A stretch of 64,000 nucleotides of DNA from an uncultured Verrucomicrobiales bacterium (GTDB lineage Bacteria; Verrucomicrobiota; Verrucomicrobiia; Verrucomicrobiales; DEV007), in NCBI GenBank assembly GCA_937891465.1, contig CALAHF010000055.1, positions 1 through 64,000 on the forward strand, given 5' to 3'. The notes below the pieces were generated by a model. That model had not been told where the DNA came from, ran no database searches, and saw only the letters and a program-made list of their open reading frames with translations. How positions within the stretch are numbered: position 1 is the first letter of the stretch; the number at the start of each line of letters is the position of its first letter. Made by a program: the position numbers and the translations under genes. Below, one piece after another: positions 28,548 through 38,407 of this stretch.

Positions 28548-30378
28548 GGTTTTTCTCGGTTGGTGCGGTTTCTATGCGGGTGCTTCGGAGAATCAAATTT
28601 TTCAATTCGATTGCTTCGGATTTCAATTTTATAGGCGTTAGCAGGAGAGTTTCAATATCTGATTTGAGATGAATTTCTCCGATTTCCATTCGCTTCCACA
28701 CTTTCGCGGGGAACTCGTTGCGGGGAGAGCGATCAAGGTCCTTGATTGGCTCTCCTACATGTGGGTTCTTCACCTCAAAAACCAGTTTTTCGTCTCCTCC
28801 CCTGAGTTCAAATTGGCAGGGTGCGTTTTCACCCTTCAAAAAGTAATCGATCGAAACGGCATATGTTCCTAAATCCACTACTTTGACCGGCCAGGAAATG
28901 GATTGAGCACTCGATTTCCAATCCGCAATCCACGAATTGTTTCCCCGCTTGAGCTTCCAATCCTCATCAGAAAGCACCGCGTCCTGGGCACGCAACGTCA
29001 CAACGGGCCATTCATCGTGCCCAATTTCCGTTCGGAATAGGCCCAACCCATCATCTGTTGTATCATCCATCCAGAACGAAAAATCAGCGCGCATATCGCT
29101 CAATAGAAAGGGATAATCACTTGCGACATCGACGGTCTGAAACGGATCACTCGAAAGATCATACAGTTCCCACCCTCCCAGCATCGGATCCGTTTTCCAC
29201 CGCCGCCAGCGGACATCGCGAACAGCCAACCAACGATCTGTACGCACCGCGACGTTGGCATTTTTCACATCGTATCCTGCAGGCGTTTGGGAGGTAAATA
29301 GAATCCGGTTCGGCCATCGTCGAGGATTTCCTCCGGTCAATAAAACTTCTTCGAGGCTCTTGCCATCGATTTCAATATCAGGATCAAAATTCTTCAACGA
29401 GCACAGATCAACCAAAGTCGGCAGAATATCGATGTGAGCAGTCATTCTTCGAAACTTCGAGTTTGCCGCAATTTTCTCTGGCCATTTTATGAAACACGGA
29501 ACCCGGACACCGCCTTCATGCACGCTTCCTTTTGCCCCATAAAAATGGCCATTGAATCGTGGAGTTCCTGCTTTTTTATTCACCGAGGGGCCGTTGTCGG
29601 ACAGATAAACCACAATCGTTTCCTTTTCGGTTTTCAACTCTGAAAGGAGCCCCAGCATGCGTCCGACGTTTAAATCGATGGACTCAACCATCGCGTAAAT
29701 TGCTGCGGTCCGATCATCCAGCTTCCGCGCTTTGTATTTTTCAAAAAGCCCATCAGGACATTGAAACGGCGAATGCGGGGTGTTGAAAGGCACGTAACAG
29801 AAAAATGGCTGATCTCCTTCGTGACGCGATTTCATGAACTCCATCGCTCGATCCGTGAGGACATCCGTCACAAAACCCTCTGTTTTTTCGAAACGATCAT
29901 TGCTCTCCAATTCAGCATCGAAATATTGATTCCAGTGGCCTTGAGAAAGTCCGAAAAATTCATCGAACCCTTGGCCGATCGCGTTGTGCGGCCAATTGGA
30001 TCCGTTGTGCCATTTACCAAAACAGCCAGTCGCATACCCATGGTCCCGAAACACCTCCGCTAGGGTGGTTTCCGTCGAACGCATGACTTCTTCGCCTCGC
30101 GAAACGGAACTGACGCCCGTTCGGTAATGATAGCGGCCCGTCAACAGACTGGCTCGAGTCGGTGCACAATTAGGACACACGTGGAATTTCTCCAACTGCA
30201 ATCCAGCTTTCGCGATCGAATCGAGATGCGGAGTATCGATCAGTTTATTTCCGTGAATGCCTACGTCGCCATATCCCTGATCATCGGTCACGATAAAAAG
30301 AACATTGGGATGATCAGCCGAAAAAACAGCCGATCCAACGACCAATAGGACAAGAGCGGGGAAAACAATCAGTTTCAC
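28540..30378 (-). CDS. Secreted arylsulfatase-type sulfatase
   Basis: About 612 residues from GTG at 30378, chosen because it begins the signal peptide (KLIVFPALVLLVVGSAVFSA); the frame extends further upstream without a better start. The catalytic domain opens HPNVLFIVTDDQGYGD. The formylglycine motif is CAPTR, a Thr variant of the C-x-P-S-R consensus, and later landmarks are KWHNGSNW, NTPHSPF and YLSDNGP. The last 120 residues form a separate beta-rich domain (SISWPVKVVDLGTYAVSIDY) that may bind carbohydrate. Its stop overlaps the start of the MscS gene. The substrate is not identifiable. Confidence 0.92.
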   Translation of the reverse strand: MKLIVFPALVLLVVGSAVFSADHPNVLFIVTDDQGYGDVGIHGNKLIDTPHLDSIAKAGLQLEKFHVCPNCAPTRASLLTGRYHYRTGVSSVSRGEEVMRSTETTLAEVFRDHGYATGCFGKWHNGSNWPHNAIGQGFDEFFGLSQGHWNQYFDAELESNDRFEKTEGFVTDVLTDRAMEFMKSRHEGDQPFFCYVPFNTPHSPFQCPDGLFEKYKARKLDDRTAAIYAMVESIDLNVGRMLGLLSELKTEKETIVVYLSDNGPSVNKKAGTPRFNGHFYGAKGSVHEGGVRVPCFIKWPEKIAANSKFRRMTAHIDILPTLVDLCSLKNFDPDIEIDGKSLEEVLLTGGNPRRWPNRILFTSQTPAGYDVKNANVAVRTDRWLAVRDVRWRRWKTDPMLGGWELYDLSSDPFQTVDVASDYPFLLSDMRADFSFWMDDTTDDGLGLFRTEIGHDEWPVVTLRAQDAVLSDEDWKLKRGNNSWIADWKSSAQSISWPVKVVDLGTYAVSIDYFLKGENAPCQFELRGGDEKLVFEVKNPHVGEPIKDLDRSPRNEFPAKVWKRMEIGEIHLKSDIETLLLTPIKLKSEAIELKNLILRSTRIETAPTEKNRE

Positions 30379-30543
30379 GGTGATTGTATAGCGGTCAGGC
30401 CGTTCCACCGCAAGCCGACAGAAAAAACATCCAATTGGCCACTGACTGGTCCGTTTAGATCTTGACGCTTGGCTCCACGGCTGGTCGAATCCCGCAACCT
30501 GCACCGATAACAAGTCGGTAATCCTTACACCCTATTTTCATAA

Positions 30544-33447
30544 ATGTGCGCCATCACAGGCTTAATTCAGCTGACAAACTCGACTCGCCCGGTTTCTCCT
30601 CAAACCGTGAAGCGCATGGCCGACGCGCAAATCCATCGGGGCCCCGATGAAGCGGGACATTTTTGCGATCCTGGCATTGCATTGGGACACCGCCGCCTCA
30701 GCCTCGTGTGTCGGGAAAACGGTCGCCAGCCGATTCAGAATGAAGACGGATCAATCGTGGTTGTAGCCAACGGCGAATTTTTTCGATCATGTCGAAAAGC
30801 GGGCCTTTCTAGAAAGCAAAAGTCACCAGTTTTCCACCCGAAGCGATTGCGAAATTTTTGTTCATCTGTGGGAGGAATACGGGATCGATATGTTTCAACA
30901 CCTGCGAGGTCAGTTCGCGTTTGCGCTGTGGGATCGCAAAAAATGGTCGTTAATTCTGGCGCGAGATCGCTTTGGAATCGTCCCCTTGCATTGGACAAAA
31001 GCGGGAGACCAGCTGCTTTTTTCTTCAGAAATCAAAGGACTTCTCGCCAGTGGACTCGTTCCGGCAGAACCGGATCATCGAGGATTGGATCACATTTTCT
31101 CGTTCTTTGCGATTCCATCGCGCCGCACTTATTTCAAAGGAATTTCGTCCATTTTGCCCGGTCATTTCCTGAAAATCGATGGCAATACGGGTTCCATCGA
31201 CAAACACCAGTATTGGGATTCTAATTTCCCCGATCAAGGCGACGAATACAATCCGGGCATCAAAAAAGCAGCCGCCGAATTTGGGGAACACCTGACTGAA
31301 GCAACTCGGTTGCGACTCCGGGCAGACGTTCCAGTGGGCTGTTATTTGAGCGGTGGAGTCGATTCAACTACGCTCCTGCAACTTGCTGCAAAAACCCGCG
31401 CCGACCAAAAAGGCGTCCCCGCTTTCACCATCGAAATCCCGTGCCCAAAGCTGAATGAATTGAGCCCGGCGAAGCACGCGGCAGAACAAGTCGGCTGCGG
31501 AGCAGCACGTTATTACTTGCGATGCGCAATACAATCGGCAATGCGTTTCCGCAGCTCATCGAGGCCTGCGAAGCTCCGGTGATGGATACCTCCAGTGCCG
31601 CGTTGCTCTGTCTTTCTGGACTTGTTCGTGAGCAGGGTTTCAAAACCGTTTTGTCAGGCGAAGTGGCCGACGAAGGCCTCGCCGGATACCCGTGGTTCAA
31701 GACAAACCGCATCATGTCGTTGCTCGATCACGGCGAATTTCGCCCGAGCAACATAATCCGGCGAATGGTGGGAAAGGTTACGGGCCGGGACGAATCCTGG
31801 GCCGAAGCGAGTCGTCATCAGTCGTTGATCGGGGGAGCTCCGGCGATGTCCGACTTTTACGGACTGCTTAAAAAAGGTCGCCGTATTTTCTATTCCGACA
31901 CTATGTGGGACGAGATCGATGGGCATTTGCCCTACGAAGATTTAAAGCTCGATCTCGATAAAATGAAGCGGTGGGATCCGCTCAATCAATCGCTCTATTT
32001 TGGCTACAAAACCATTCTTCCCGGTCTACCGATGAATCAAAAAGGCGAGCGGCTCACCGATTATCTGAATCGAGTGAAAAGTCTAAAGCGCCAGCTGTGC
32101 ACCTCCATCGCATTGCAACTGGCCGAAACCATCGCCGCACTGGTCGATTATCCACGATTGCTTTCAGCGATTGAGCTCGATGATTTTGCAGTTTCACTGG
32201 ATCAAGGAAAGTTTTTGAAAGTTCGGCTTACCGATTTCGGATTTGAGCGCGAAGAAACGCCAAAGGGCGACATGCAGCTGGCCCTGCAATGGGTTCGGGC
32301 CGTCAGAGCCATTCATCAGCGAATTCTCGATGGTCGGGGCGTTCCCACCACGCTCGCGGAGATGGGACGCACCAATGATCACGGCAATGTTTTTAACGGA
32401 CTTCTCAAGCGAATCGAACATCAATCCGGAGCTCAGGCAGCACGCATCCTGAAGGGGCTGAAGCCACATGTTTTGTCTGCTTCGGGTCTTTCTGAATCGG
32501 CACTGAACTACCTCGATCCAGAATTCCGCTCGATCAACCGCCAGTCCGATGCGCCAGTGGGACCGCTTCAAACTCTAATCATGGAGGGTGACAAATATAA
32601 AGAAACTTTTGCGGCGCGTTTCACCCCGATCATCGACAGGAGTTGCTTCAGCTTTTCCCCGTTCCGACCGCTTGCCCGTCTCAAATCACAGCACGACGAC
32701 GCCAGAGAGAATGACAGCGCAAATGCCAAGGCGGCCCTCGTGACACTCACAATCCTGCCACCGTAACGACTTCTTGATCATCAGGGCACTCAGATGCTGA
32801 ATCGCAAAATGAGCGACATCTATTTGAAAGCACATCCGTCTTCGCTTCGAACCCGATTTTTGCTATGCGAATCAGATTTCACATTCGTCGTCGGCGAACG
32901 ATTTTCCGGCATTTCGTTGCCCACTCTGATGGCACATCGCGGATCGCTTGATCCCAGAGATGCTCCCGAATTGATTGGGCAAATCGATCGCGCATTGACC
33001 CATTTTGAAAGTTTCGATTTCGGAATGCATGACTTCAGCCCGTGGCAGATTGATCTCTATTTTAAAGACGTTCCGCCGGATGAGCTGAAAAAATGCCTTT
33101 CGAGGGCTCCCCTCGCAAACTGGCCTGCATGGGATGTGAAAATTCGAGTCGAAAAGCCGACTGAATCCTTTATCGAATCAGCCTGTTCCCCATGGCGATA
33201 CCTTTACGATCGTCTCGATCAAAAAACGTTTCCAGCACTGATACTGTGGCTCACCGAAAGTGACCGGTTTGACTGGGCCCTGACAATTGGTAACGAAGAC
33301 CGCGAGCCATTTAGCTGGAATCCTCAGATCAACTCATTGATGGATTCAGCGATCCAGTTTTTCGACCCGGAAGAGCCGAAGCATCGCAAGCGGATGCTTG
33401 ATCTCCTTCACAAAATCTTCGAAAAAGAGATTCGACCGGAGCCGTAA
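30544..33447 (+). pseudogene. Eroded asparagine synthetase fused to kinase-like domains
   Basis: The 5' part is glutamine-hydrolysing asparagine synthetase: MCAITGLIQL, IHRGPDEAGHF, then in the next frame RGQFAFALWD, DRFGIVPLHW and the PP-loop SGGVDSTTLLQL, then in a further frame TVLSGEVADEGLAGYPWF. Three separate +1 shifts are needed: in T6 near 30780, near 31497 and near 31524. After LPGLPMNQKG (about 32044) the synthetase stops and a kinase-like C-lobe follows in frame (ERLTDYLNR, then VRLTDFGFER). A TAA at 32764-32766 interrupts this, but the same frame continues to 33447 with a second kinase-like block (GISLPTLMAHRGSL, then FGMHDFSPWQIDLYF). The locus looks like a deletion fusion of two genes in decay. 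The kinase assignment is tentative. Confidence 0.75.
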
Positions 33448-33538
33448 ACCATCTTTGCGCAGCCTGAAACGCCAGCGCTCATCACCATCGCTGAGCCCGA
33501 AATTCTCCTGCCACTTCCGTCGAGCGACTTGCACTGAA

Positions 33539-34597
33539 TTACTCGAAACCGTTCGGATCGAATTTTTTGGTAGTCTCACTCTCAGCAGCCGTCTCATCAG
33601 CAGTTTCAAGCGCTCCCTCAGTTGCCCCAAGAATCCCCTCAAGCTGCTCCAGCCACTCCTCCGATTTCGGATTTGTGATATTCGCTGTGATGAAATCGAG
33701 TAATGCTTTTGCACCCATCACCTGATCCAGATGATGATACGAATCAATCAGCTTCGACCACTTCAATTGTGGCAACGTTTCCCTCGCAAATTTTTCCGGA
33801 TCGTGAGCCTTCAGAATCCCACCGCGCCCATCTTGGCGATCACGCATCCGGGCTTCTTGCTCACGATCCATCCCGCGCAATTCTTTTTTATTCTGCTCCG
33901 ACAAAAACGAAACCAACCGTTTCTGCTGCTCGATCCGACGGTCCCAGGCGCTCATCAATTCCTCCGGCTTTTCGTTTCGTAAATAGGGCAGAATCGCCTT
34001 GTTGTAAATTCCTTCGATGTTGTAAGCGACGTCTTCCCAATCCTCATTCTTGCCAAGTAACTTCTCCAAATAATACCGTTCCGCAAACACCGTACGACTT
34101 ACCGATTGCATCAACATTCCATCCGGCGACTCCTCCAATCGGCTTAACGCGTCTGCAAATTCCATCAGCGGGGCAAACACCTGATCAAATTCTTTCACTT
34201 CGGCCGCTTTGCAGCTGATCGCCAGATAACGAAGTTGAATCTGTAATGCCTCCAAAAACGCGGGATCTTTCAATCGGTTCTCATTTTTTTCTTCCCACAG
34301 CCGAAAGTCACCAACTTTCCGGTTTTCACGGTCGAATTTCACAACCTTGTAGCAATCTAAATATAAGGCCAACGCGGCTTTGGCGTCTTTCGACGCCGTC
34401 ATGAATGCATCACCCGCTCCCAAATTCCGCGTCTTCGCATTGCCATCCACCGTGTCTCTCAGCTCCGCCAGTTTCTTCCGCACGACCACCATTTGCTCCG
34501 GTGTCAAATCCGCCGCAAACACCGACGAGACAGCTGTCGTTATTGCGACGAAGAAAATTCCGAGAGAGTTAACGCGCAGGGATTTGGAGGCCTTCAT
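33539..34597 (-). CDS. Secreted helical hypothetical protein
   Basis: About 352 residues from ATG at 34597, the start of a signal peptide (KSLRVNSLGIFFVAITTAVSSVFA). The mature protein is almost entirely charged alpha-helix (for example LTPEQMVVVRKKLAELRDTVDG and RRIEQQKRLVSFLSEQNKKEL). It contains a Gly/Arg/Asp stretch (MRDRQDGRGG) and an acidic tail (ETADETAAESETTKKFD). I do not recognise the family. Its length and composition suggest an extracytoplasmic helical scaffold or adaptor. It converges on the eroded kinase-like gene and diverges from the following sulfatase. Confidence 0.7.
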   Translation of the reverse strand: MKASKSLRVNSLGIFFVAITTAVSSVFAADLTPEQMVVVRKKLAELRDTVDGNAKTRNLGAGDAFMTASKDAKAALALYLDCYKVVKFDRENRKVGDFRLWEEKNENRLKDPAFLEALQIQLRYLAISCKAAEVKEFDQVFAPLMEFADALSRLEESPDGMLMQSVSRTVFAERYYLEKLLGKNEDWEDVAYNIEGIYNKAILPYLRNEKPEELMSAWDRRIEQQKRLVSFLSEQNKKELRGMDREQEARMRDRQDGRGGILKAHDPEKFARETLPQLKWSKLIDSYHHLDQVMGAKALLDFITANITNPKSEEWLEQLEGILGATEGALETADETAAESETTKKFDPNGFE

Positions 34598-34737
34598 TTT
34601 GAAAAGGTAGGCTGGAAACCCCATAGATACAACACCCCCCATTCAAGCCACTGACACAACCCACCACCACCGCAAACGACACATTTTTTGCACCGACAAA
34701 CATTATCCAAAGCCATGACGGAATCTAATATTTACCA

Positions 34738-36507
34738 ATGAAGGTCGCCCTGTATCTCGCAATCCTACTATTGTCCGCAATGGGGATTTCGGCTGAAAAG
34801 CCGAACATCATCGTCATTTACACCGACGACCACGGCTGGCCCGATATCGGAGCCGCCGGCGTTTACGATGATCTGAAAACACCACACATCGACGCCCTCG
34901 CCGCTTCAGGAGCCCGCGCGACCAACGGCTATTCCACAGCCCCACAGTGCGTTCCATCCCGGGCAGGGTTACTGTCAGGTCGCGCTCAAAGCCGTTTTGG
35001 AGTCGAAGCAAATGGAGGATCAATGGAAGGATTCAACGCGCAAACCACCATCGCCGAACGACTTAAAAAAGCAGGGTACGCCACCGGCCAGATCGGAAAA
35101 TGGCACCTTGGTCCCAACCCGCAAATTATCGATCACGGCTTTGACGATGTGTATTCGAAAAATGCCAATCGTCCCTGCCACGCCAATTTTACCCTAGAAG
35201 GCAAAACCACTCCGATGCAGCTCGATAAGGATAAAAATTATCACCTCGACGCCTGCTCCAAAGCCGCCCTCGCCTTTATCAAACGCCACGCGGACGAGCC
35301 GTTTTTCCTCTACCTAGCCTACCGCGCCCCTCACGTTCCGCTCGATGCACCAAAAGAATATCTCGATCGATTTCCCGGGAAAATGCCTGAGCGACGCCGT
35401 CAGGCGCTCGCCATGATCTCTGCGATGGATGACGGCGTCGGCGAAATCGTGGCCGATTTGAAAAAACGCGGTCTCTCAGAAAACACCCTCATCTTTTACA
35501 TCGGCGACAACGGCGCGCCCCTGAAGATTCACAAACACGATGCCCCCGGCGGCGGTCCCGGCTGGGACGGATCACTCAACGAACCCATGAACGGTGAAAA
35601 AGGAATGCTCTCCGAAGGCGGAATTCGCGTTCCCTATCTTATTTCCTGGCCCGGGACCATCCCACCCGATCAGGTTTTTAATCATCCGGTAACCACACTC
35701 GACGTCGCCGCGACCGCCGTTGAAATTGCCGGAGAAAAAACCGATGAAAAACTCGACGGCGTCAATCTCATCCCATTTCTCATCGGCAAAAAATCTGGTC
35801 CGCCTCACGAATTTCTCACATGGCGCTGGATTGCTCAGGCCGCCATTCGCGAAGGAAACTGGAAACTTCTTGTCGGCGGCGACCGCGTTTACCTTTACGA
35901 TTTGGCATCCGATCCCGGCGAAAAAATCAACGTCATCGCCGAAAACCCCAGCGTCACCAAACGGCTTCGCGGGCTTCTTGGTGAATGGGCAGAAGAGCTC
36001 GTTCCTCCCGGTCTGGTCACCGGAAAAATGTCGGTAATCTGGGAAAAATATTTCGATTTCTATCTCGATGGAAAAGCTGCTGAGCCGCTCAACACCAAGC
36101 CCGAAAAAGACATTCAAAGTTGGAAAGCCAGAAACGCCGACATAAAAATTCACGAAGGAAACCTACGAGTAGTTCCCAGCCCCGCAGCAAAAGCCGCCGC
36201 CCCATTTCTCGTGCAAGGCGGCATTACACTTGATGGAAACTTCACCGTAACAATCCAACTCCGCACCGGAATCGATGGAAGCGTTGGCGTTGCATGGCGG
36301 ACCTCCGATGAGAAAGATTTTCATCCCAAACACAAAGTTTCCGCCGCGATCACGAAGTCTCCTGAATTTCAAGAAATCGAAATCCAGGCCCCCGCCAAAG
36401 GCAAAACCATTCACCTCCGCATATTGCTTTCAAATGGTGTCGTCGACGTGAAAAAAATTACCTTCGAAGACAAATCCGGCCCTCAAAACTGGAATTTCAA
36501 AAACTAA
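34738..36507 (+). CDS. Secreted sulfatase
   Basis: 589 residues with a signal peptide (MKVALYLAILLLSAMGISA). The sulfatase core starts EKPNIIVIYTDDHGWPDIG and has formylglycine motif CVPSR, then GKWHLG, APHVPLDAP and IGDNGAP. About 120 residues after the catalytic core form a beta-rich C-terminal domain (GNFTVTIQLRTGIDGSVGVAW) that may bind glycans. It acts outside the cytoplasm on sulfated substrates. The stop codon is followed within five bases by a double copy of the palindromic repeat. It is a different sulfatase subgroup from the golvesin-sulfatase. Confidence 0.93.
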   Translation: MKVALYLAILLLSAMGISAEKPNIIVIYTDDHGWPDIGAAGVYDDLKTPHIDALAASGARATNGYSTAPQCVPSRAGLLSGRAQSRFGVEANGGSMEGFNAQTTIAERLKKAGYATGQIGKWHLGPNPQIIDHGFDDVYSKNANRPCHANFTLEGKTTPMQLDKDKNYHLDACSKAALAFIKRHADEPFFLYLAYRAPHVPLDAPKEYLDRFPGKMPERRRQALAMISAMDDGVGEIVADLKKRGLSENTLIFYIGDNGAPLKIHKHDAPGGGPGWDGSLNEPMNGEKGMLSEGGIRVPYLISWPGTIPPDQVFNHPVTTLDVAATAVEIAGEKTDEKLDGVNLIPFLIGKKSGPPHEFLTWRWIAQAAIREGNWKLLVGGDRVYLYDLASDPGEKINVIAENPSVTKRLRGLLGEWAEELVPPGLVTGKMSVIWEKYFDFYLDGKAAEPLNTKPEKDIQSWKARNADIKIHEGNLRVVPSPAAKAAAPFLVQGGITLDGNFTVTIQLRTGIDGSVGVAWRTSDEKDFHPKHKVSAAITKSPEFQEIEIQAPAKGKTIHLRILLSNGVVDVKKITFEDKSGPQNWNFKN

Positions 36508-36511
36508 ACTC

Positions 36512-36612
36512 GGCGAACCAACAGGGTTTGTTTAACGATCAAATAGGGTTGGTTCGAAAAGGCATTTCGAAGCAATAGGGTTGGTTCATCGAACGTACCC
36601 TATTGCTTCGTG
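36512..36612. repeat. Palindromic repeat family, one degenerate and one perfect copy
   Basis: The copy at 36568-36610 has perfect 14-bp arms, CGAAGCAATAGGGT (36568-36581) and ACCCTATTGCTTCG (36597-36610), around TGGTTCATCGAACGT with an inner GTTC/GAAC pair. A less regular copy precedes it at 36512-36564. This is the best consensus in the window. Confidence 0.9.
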
Positions 36613-36651
36613 GGGACTTGATTTTGATCCACTGAAATCCTAGCCTGCAGC

Positions 36652-38187
36652 GTGGAAGAGAATCAAAATCGAAGCCAACTCTCTGGCTGCGCTGGCATCA
36701 GCAAACATGGAAGCGGCGCTTTGCGGTTTATTGTGGCGGCTTCGTTTTGTTGATCGTGCTGTTCTATATTATCGAGAATACTCGAGGGACGATGGCGCTG
36801 AATGCCGCGAAGCAGCGTGCCGCAGATGCGGGGATCGACCTTAATTTTGCGAAGTTGATGACGCAAGAAATGCCACCGGATGAGGAGAATTTTGCGGCGT
36901 GTTTAGAGGCGATCGAAACGATTGGACATTTTCCGGATCTCCTCCCGGAATTCAACGGACTAACCCCGCATTTTGAACAGCAATCAGCAGCCCCGAGGTA
37001 CCGGAATTTTGGCTATGCCGTATCTGCGGATTATTCATTTAATTTTGACCCACGGAAAAGCTCTCACGAAGTAGGGTGCCGTGAAATCTTACGATTATTG
37101 AACGGATGGGATGCTGAACTCGCTCGAATTTCGGAGGCCTCCAAACGGAAGCACTATGTTATTAACAAAAATTGGGCTAGCCCCGCTGATGAGATCAGCA
37201 CTCCTACAGACCACAACGTTGCAAAGACGTTTCATTTGCGCGCAATGGCACGGCTGGGAATTGGTGACAATAAAGGCGCAGTTTCAGATTTGGAAACAAT
37301 GCTTCGGGTAGGACGGCATTTTGATGAGAAACCTACAATGCTGAATCTTCTCGTTTGTTCTGTTCGGATGAAATATTCGGCCACAACTCTTTGGGAGAGC
37401 TTGAATAGATGTCAGTTTGATCAAAGTGATTTGAATCAACTTGCCAATGCGTTTATTTTAATTGAGGCGGAGCGTGTTTGGAATAAAAGTTGCGTCGCAG
37501 AGGGCGCTTTCGCAGTAGCGGCTTTCGAATCCTTCATTAAGGGCGCAGCTTCGCGTTATTCAAAATCCACAGATACATTTTATGGAGCTTCGTATTTTTA
37601 CGCTGATCCACTGGTAGATCAAACCATAGACGATGACGTGATTACCTTAACAAATCGACTCATCTTTGCATTCCTGCCCACCGGTTGGTTTCGCCAAAAT
37701 TTGGCTGAAAAAATCGACGCCGATATCAATTTGTTTCAACAACAAGGAACTATGATAGAACCGCTGTCTTTCGTAGATTCAGCTGTATTCAAAAATGGTA
37801 AATACAATTTCATCTTCGGAGAAGTCGTCGCCATCGCTTCCGCATGCGGCAATTCTCAAAAAATTCATCGATTCCTCCGCAATGTTGCTCCAAGCAAAAG
37901 CCGCTATCGCATTCGAACTCCATTTTCTAGAACACGATAAATACCCAACCGCTTTTGAATCTCTCATTCCGGAGTTTCTCGACGCCATTCCAATCGATCC
38001 GTGGACAGACAAACCGATGCTGCTCGATTTTCGACCGGATGGCCGACCTGTGATTTATTCGGTGGGCGAAGATCTCGACGATGATGGTGGAATTCCTCAG
38101 TCACACCAAAAGCCTCGCGATGGCGATATCGTATGGCATTATTCGCTGCCGGTGGGTTTTGACGCGGAGGCTCACTACGAAAAATAA
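36652..38187 (+). pseudogene. Membrane-anchored hypothetical protein, frameshifted
   Basis: The main frame (in phase with 36747) begins with a basic stretch and one membrane helix (FAVYCGGFVLLIVLFYII), then a helical region with LRAMARLGIGDNKGAVSDLETML, resembling TPR-like periplasmic proteins. Near the A6 tract at 37858-37863 it goes out of frame. The +1 frame continues as AMLLQAKAAIAFELHFLEHDKYP, then SLIPEFLDAIPIDPW and a YSVGEDLDDDGG ending, which is clearly the natural C-terminus. The main frame has no ATG near its helix; a GTG at 36652 starts an adjacent frame (EENQNRSQ), so a second shift near the front is likely. Inactivated gene or homopolymer errors. Confidence 0.6.
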
Positions 38188-38262
38188 TCGACAACGAACA
38201 CCTCCCGCTAATTCTCAAAAATTGGCTTGTGGATTCGTAAATGCCGCTAACAGATAGCCCCG

Positions 38263-38290
38263 TTGACAGACAGCGACTCTCGCGTATCAT
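38263..38290 (+). promoter_or_regulatory. Strong sigma-70-type promoter upstream of ppdK
   Basis: TTGACA (38263-38268) and TATCAT (38285-38290) are separated by 16 bases. Transcription would start near 38297, about 110 bases before ppdK. Confidence 0.65.
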
Positions 38291-38324
38291 TGCGCCCGCT
38301 TCGGGAGGGGTGCGCCTTAATTTG

Positions 38325-38355
38325 TTGGGGACTCGAATTCATGTCCCCAATTTTT
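38325..38355 (+). terminator. Intrinsic terminator inside the ppdK leader
   Basis: TTGGGGAC (38325-38332) and GTCCCCAA (38343-38350) form an 8-bp stem with a 10-base loop, followed by five T. It lies about 30 bases after the expected transcription start and 52 bases before ppdK, so it would act as an attenuator or as the end of a very short RNA. A second hairpin (GCGCCC with GGGTGCGC, about 38292-38315) precedes it. Confidence 0.65.
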
Positions 38356-38407
38356 CGTATCTTCCCCCGAACGAATCGATTCAAAAAAACAATCCACACT
38401 GATAGTC

